The notes under the pieces: model-generated | Told to the model about the DNA's origin: nothing | What the model saw: only the letters and a program-made list of their open reading frames with translations | Database searches by the model: none | Shown here: in pieces, positions 12,746 through 15,454 of the stretch | Layout of the letters: each line of letters begins with the position of its first letter | Position numbering within the stretch: the stretch's first letter is position 1 | Program-made: the position numbers and the translations under genes | NCBI GenBank assembly: GCA_964355775.1 | Contig: CAYHEP010000023.1 | Coordinates: 1-15,454, forward strand | From: JBBTSB01 sp964355775 | Lineage (GTDB): Bacteria > Patescibacteriota > Minisyncoccia > 2-02-FULL-40-12 > IGHO2-01-FULL-4-A | DNA: 15,454 nucleotides | Direction: 5' to 3'

Positions 12746-13363
12746 TTATATGGTTTCAATCGCAAGCCATGTTCCTTTGCGACCCGGAACGGCTCCGCGC
12801 AATGACAGCTGATGCTTCTCGAGATCCACGGAAACAACGTGCAATCCGCGCGTCGTCATGCGCTTGCCACCCATGCGACCGGCCATGCGCGTACCCTTCA
12901 GAGTGTGCTGGGGAAAACGCTGACCGATGGATCCGACATGGCGCATTACATGATGATGACCATGGCTCGCAGGCATACCGTGAAAGCCGTGGCGCTTGAC
13001 GGCACCTTGAAATCCTCTGCCCTTGGTAATGCCGGTAACCTTTACCGTATCTCCGGCTTTCAATGCCGAAACTTCAACTTGGTCTCCGACCGCAAAGCCG
13101 GTTCCTTCAGTATTTGACATTCCCTTCGCTTCACGAAAATATTTGCTTTGGGCTTTCGATGGTTTCATATGTCCGGTTGACGGCTTGTTGGGATGCTTTG
13201 CTTTGCCGTAACCATACTGCACCGCCTCGTAGCCGTCTTTTTCTTTTGAGCGGATTTGTGTGACGATGACGGGGTCAACTTGAAGCACGGTTACCGGAGT
13301 TACCGTACCATCGTCACGAAAGACTCGGGTCATCCCGATTTTTTTTCCTAGGATAAATGCCAT
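12746..13363 (-). CDS. rplC: 50S ribosomal protein L3 (uL3)
   Basis: Early assembly protein reaching the peptidyl-transferase centre. MAFILGKKIGMTRVFRDDG starts at 13363; ten more upstream in-frame codons overlap rpsJ and are unlike the family. The signature GITKGRGFQGAVKRHGFHG (111-129) contains the Gln (119) that PrmB methylates in E. coli, followed by GHHHVMRHVGSIGQRFPQHTLKGTRMAGRMGG. Length 205 residues, normal. Four bases separate it from rpsJ. Confidence 0.97.
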   Translation of the reverse strand: MAFILGKKIGMTRVFRDDGTVTPVTVLQVDPVIVTQIRSKEKDGYEAVQYGYGKAKHPNKPSTGHMKPSKAQSKYFREAKGMSNTEGTGFAVGDQVEVSALKAGDTVKVTGITKGRGFQGAVKRHGFHGMPASHGHHHVMRHVGSIGQRFPQHTLKGTRMAGRMGGKRMTTRGLHVVSVDLEKHQLSLRGAVPGRKGTWLAIETI

Positions 13364-13367
13364 ACGG

Positions 13368-13703
13368 TTACATCTTAAGCTCAATATCAACACCCGCGGG
13401 AAGATTGAGATTCATCAATGAATCTATGATCTTCGCGCTGTGAGTAGGGATATCGATCAAGCGCTTATGCACGCGCATCTCGAACTGCTCGCGTGAGTTT
13501 TTATCGATAAAACTCGCTCGGTTGACCGTATACTTATGTATCTCGGTCGGCAAAGGAACAGGCCCGATGACTTTTCCTCCGTTGCGCTCAATGGTCTCCA
13601 CAATCTGCTTGGCGGATTTGTCGATAATCTTGCTATCGTACGCCTTGAGCTTGATGCGGATGCGCTGGCTGACGTCGGGTTTTTTAGGTGCTTTGGCTGC
13701 CAT
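13368..13703 (-). CDS. rpsJ: 30S ribosomal protein S10 (uS10)
   Basis: Small-subunit head protein; also NusE, the partner of NusB in antitermination. RIRIKLKAYDSKIIDKSAKQIVETI, IGPVPLPTEIHKYTV, and HKRLIDIPTHSAKIIDSLM are canonical. The first 10 residues (MAAKAPKKPD) are a short extension. Length 111 residues. It follows tuf after 28 bases; no separate promoter was recognised. Confidence 0.97.
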   Translation of the reverse strand: MAAKAPKKPDVSQRIRIKLKAYDSKIIDKSAKQIVETIERNGGKVIGPVPLPTEIHKYTVNRASFIDKNSREQFEMRVHKRLIDIPTHSAKIIDSLMNLNLPAGVDIELKM

Positions 13704-13731
13704 GGAAACAGGTGATTAGGTTATTGGCTGA

Positions 13732-14931
13732 TTAGGCAATTACTTTGGTTACCACGCCCGCTCCAACCGTCTTGCCACCTTCGCGAATGGCGAAGCGCTG
13801 TTTCTCCTGCATGGCAATCGGATTGATCAATTTGACTTTAAACGTAACCGTGTCACCGGGCATGACCATTTCCGTTCCTTCCGGAAGCGTCACTTCTCCG
13901 GTCACATCAGTCGTGCGGAAATAGAACTGCGGTTTGTAACCCTTAAAGAACGGGGTGTGGCGTCCGCCTTCCTCTTTTGAAAGAATATATACTTCGGATT
14001 CGAATTCGGTGTGAGGCGTGATACTGCCGGGTTTTGCAAGCACCTGTCCGCGTGCTACATCTTCTTTCTTTAAACCACGGAGTAAAAGCCCTGCGTTGTC
14101 GCCGGCCATACCCTCGTCGAGTTGCTTGTTGAACATTTCGATACCAGTGACGACGGTCTTTGCGGTTGCTTTAATACCGACGATTTCGATTTCTTCGTTG
14201 ATCTTTACCGTGCCACGCTCGATTCTGCCGGTTACTACCGTACCGCGTCCTTCGATAGAGAAGACATCCTCGACCGGCATGAGGAATGGCTTGTCGGTTT
14301 CACGAACAGGATCCGGAATTTCGTTGTCCAAGGCATCTGCGAGCTCTCTAATAGGCTTTATTGCTTCGTCATCCTTTGACGTAGCGGCCAGCGCTTTTGT
14401 CGCTGAACCTCGAATGATCTTGGTTGTGTCACCGGGATATTGATACTTGTTCAAAAGCTCGCGTATTTCAGCTTCTACAAGATCAATAAGCTCTGGGTCG
14501 TCCACCATATCGCATTTGTTCAAAAACACGATAATGGCCGGAACGCCGACCTGACGAGCAAGCAAGATGTGCTCTCGGGTTTGTGGCATAGGACCGTCGG
14601 GTGCTGAAACAACCAAAACGGCGCCATCCATTTGAGCGGCACCGGTAATCATATTCTTGATGTAGTCAGCGTGTCCGGGAGCATCAATGTGCGCGTAGTG
14701 ACGCTTTGGAGTCTCATATTCGGAGTGGTGTAGTGCGATTGTAATACCTCGCGCACGCTCTTCTGGAGCATTGTCGATTTGATCAACCTTTTCAACACGA
14801 GCTTTGTAGCCGTCGCCGATCAGATTAAGCGAATGCAAAATAGCCGCGGTAAGCGACGTCTTACCGTGGTCGACATGTCCGATAGTACCGACGTTGAGAT
14901 GGGGCTTCGTTCGTTCAAATTTTCCTGCCAT
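13732..14931 (-). CDS. tuf: Elongation factor Tu
   Basis: GTPase that delivers aminoacyl-tRNA to the ribosomal A site. The 399 residues show G1 GHVDHGKT (18-25), G2 RGITI (61-65), G3 DAPGH (83-87, with the catalytic His87), G4 NKCD (138-141) and domains 2 and 3 through to GGKTVGAGVVTKVIA. Compared with typical bacterial EF-Tu, the switch I stretch after RGITI is ALHHSEYET where NTSHVEYDT is usual, G3 has Ala for Cys, and G5 is SAT (176-178) for SAL. The key histidine and tyrosine positions remain. It is the first gene of the superoperon, with no rpsL-rpsG-fusA upstream in the window. There is no clear Shine-Dalgarno sequence before the ATG. Confidence 0.98.
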   Translation of the reverse strand: MAGKFERTKPHLNVGTIGHVDHGKTSLTAAILHSLNLIGDGYKARVEKVDQIDNAPEERARGITIALHHSEYETPKRHYAHIDAPGHADYIKNMITGAAQMDGAVLVVSAPDGPMPQTREHILLARQVGVPAIIVFLNKCDMVDDPELIDLVEAEIRELLNKYQYPGDTTKIIRGSATKALAATSKDDEAIKPIRELADALDNEIPDPVRETDKPFLMPVEDVFSIEGRGTVVTGRIERGTVKINEEIEIVGIKATAKTVVTGIEMFNKQLDEGMAGDNAGLLLRGLKKEDVARGQVLAKPGSITPHTEFESEVYILSKEEGGRHTPFFKGYKPQFYFRTTDVTGEVTLPEGTEMVMPGDTVTFKVKLINPIAMQEKQRFAIREGGKTVGAGVVTKVIA

Positions 14932-14988
14932 GACGAAAAAATACAGCCTAGATACCCTAGACCATACGATTAAATAATTGTACTAGCT

Positions 14989-15016
14989 AGTATAGCAGAA
15001 AGAACCAGAGAGTCAA
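14989..15016 (-). promoter_or_regulatory. Main promoter of the tuf-S10-spc superoperon
   Basis: TTGACT (15016-15011) and TATACT (14994-14989), 16-base spacer, both 5/6 to sigma70 consensus. Expected start near 14982 gives a 5' leader of about 50 bases. The palindrome ACTAGCTAGT (14982-14991) overlaps the start site and the edge of the -10, a possible operator. Confidence 0.8.
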
Positions 15017-15023
15017 ATGCGGG

Positions 15024-15275
15024 TCAGATGAGTTCCGCTTCCGCCGTTTCTTTTTGTCGAATTTCTTCTTTGAGGGCCGAAATCTCTTTGTTCAACTGGT
15101 CAATAGCAAGATCATCATCCCTGCGCATCGGCACGTCCTGCTCGGGCGCGTATTTGTCATAAGAAAGGATGACAAACTCCGGCTCATCGCCCTGCATGAC
15201 CAAAATCCCGCCCAAGCGCCGCGCAAGTGTTTTTAATTTTTCAAAATTCATCCCGTTAGAAGTTGTGGTATTCAT
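15024..15275 (-). CDS. Phd/antitoxin-like small protein with C-terminal coiled coil
   Basis: An 83-residue protein. FEKLKTLARRLGGILVMQGDEPEFVILSYDKYAP (about 11-44) resembles the beta-strand core of Phd/YefM-type antitoxin N-terminal domains (a short helix, a strand, then ExxFVILSYxxY). Residues about 55-80 are a charged helix with coiled-coil spacing (LNKEISALKEEIRQKE). No toxin gene is beside it: tuf lies downstream and the upstream gene is divergent, so a free-standing DNA-binding regulator is equally possible. The start is uncertain: ATG at 15275, or Met9 at 15251, whose upstream residues (NTTTSNG) look non-conserved. A 16-bp inverted repeat spans the first start. Family assignment is by resemblance only. 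Confidence 0.6.
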   Translation of the reverse strand: MNTTTSNGMNFEKLKTLARRLGGILVMQGDEPEFVILSYDKYAPEQDVPMRRDDDLAIDQLNKEISALKEEIRQKETAEAELI

Positions 15276-15326
15276 AGTAACACTTTATCGTAGATACAAA
15301 CCCGTCAGGGCAACTTCTAACGGGAT
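15250..15326. repeat. 16-bp perfect inverted repeat spanning the start codon
   Basis: Arms 15250-15265 and 15311-15326 are perfect reverse complements, 45 bases apart, with ATG 15275 in the loop. In the minus-strand RNA the upstream arm can also take part in a local hairpin (15324-15317 with 15308-15301: 8 bp with one U-G pair, 8-base loop) followed by UUUGU. The two folds exclude each other. Confidence 0.8.
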
Positions 15327-15347
15327 CAAAATACCTTTTACCTACTC

Positions 15348-15376
15348 GGTATAGCAGACCACTTGAAAAAGCGCAA
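15348..15376 (-). promoter_or_regulatory. Candidate promoter of the Phd-like gene
   Basis: TTGCGC (15376-15371) and TATACC (15353-15348) with a 17-base spacer, 3/6 and 4/6 to consensus. It would give a leader of about 65 bases containing the upstream arm of the inverted repeat. It overlaps the divergent plus-strand promoter. Confidence 0.4.
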
Positions 15377-15390
15377 GGGTATGCTAGGAT
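15363..15390 (+). promoter_or_regulatory. Candidate promoter of the rightmost plus-strand gene
   Basis: TTGAAA (15363-15368) and TAGGAT (15385-15390), 16-base spacer ending in TGC, which makes an extended -10. The -10 ends 7 bases before the ATG at 15398. Confidence 0.45.
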
Positions 15391-15397
15391 GGTTCCT

Positions 15398-15454
15398 ATG
15401 CAACTCATAGCGAGTAGTCACCGCCTTTTTCCCATGAGTGAGCGCAGATTGATC
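15398..15454 (+). CDS. Start of an unidentified gene cut by the window end
   Basis: ATG at 15398 opens 19 codons (MQLIASSHRLFPMSERRLI) that remain open to the window end. Support comes from the candidate extended -10 promoter just upstream, with an alternative AGGATGG Shine-Dalgarno reading, and from its divergent position. Nineteen residues are too few to name a family. Confidence 0.4.
   Translation, partial: MQLIASSHRLFPMSERRLI

Noticed and set aside
14932..14982. Riboswitch or ribosomal-protein binding leader before tuf
   Set aside because: The leader is about 50 bases, AT-rich, with only short CCTAGA repeats and no recognisable fold.
15024..15275. Complete toxin-antitoxin pair at the Phd-like gene
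   Set aside because: No toxin-like ORF lies next to it on either strand within the window; only the antitoxin-like half is seen.

Overview
The window reads as part of a Candidate Phyla Radiation (Patescibacteria, Parcubacteria-like) genome. The pointers are a compact S10-spc ribosomal protein superoperon lacking L30 (uL30) between S5 and L15, CPR-style sequence in EF-Tu, the adenylate kinase and a REP-type transposase, very short intergenic spaces, and a single-membrane-anchored protein of a kind I associate with Parcubacteria. The placement is from family knowledge; no rRNA is present to confirm it.

Layout. Nearly everything from 15275 down to 971 is on the minus strand. At the right edge, a small Phd/antitoxin-like gene (15275-15024) is divergent from a plus-strand gene that runs off the end (15398-15454). 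A strong promoter (14989-15016) then starts tuf-S10-L3-L4-L23-L2-S19-L22-S3-L16-L29-S17-L14-L24-L5-S14-S8-L6-L18-S5-L15-secY (14931-3542). secY is followed by a coiled-coil gene with its own promoter (3500-3213), then adk (3166-2498) and map (2529-1780). The usual continuation (infA, rpmJ, rpsM, rpsK, rpsD, rpoA, rplQ) is absent. In its place are a membrane-anchored hypothetical gene (1735-971), a convergent REP-type tyrosine transposase flanked and penetrated by palindromes (255-970), and the 5' part of a family 2 glycosyltransferase (205 to beyond 1).

How it works together. EF-Tu, about twenty ribosomal proteins, the SecY translocon channel, a nucleoside monophosphate kinase and methionine aminopeptidase form a growth and translation block: make ribosomes, deliver aminoacyl-tRNA, export membrane proteins, trim N-terminal methionine. 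At least eight junctions have a stop TAA separated from the next ATG by one base, six of them the identical heptamer TAATATG, which suggests coupling by re-initiation.

Regulatory structure is the most interesting part. Genes at the head of transcription units (starts at 205, 301, 1735, 3166, 3500, 15398) each have a -10-like hexamer ending only 6 or 7 bases before ATG, so their mRNAs may be leaderless. One of these promoters has a 17-base spacer made almost wholly of a (GA) dinucleotide tract, the layout expected for phase variation. The antitoxin-like gene has a perfect 16-bp inverted repeat spanning its start codon.

The 100-N gap at 12020-12119 appears artificial: the contig ends on either side share an exact 55-base overlap, and collapsing it restores a full 210-residue L4. 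There is no stretch of more than 300 bases without a gene.
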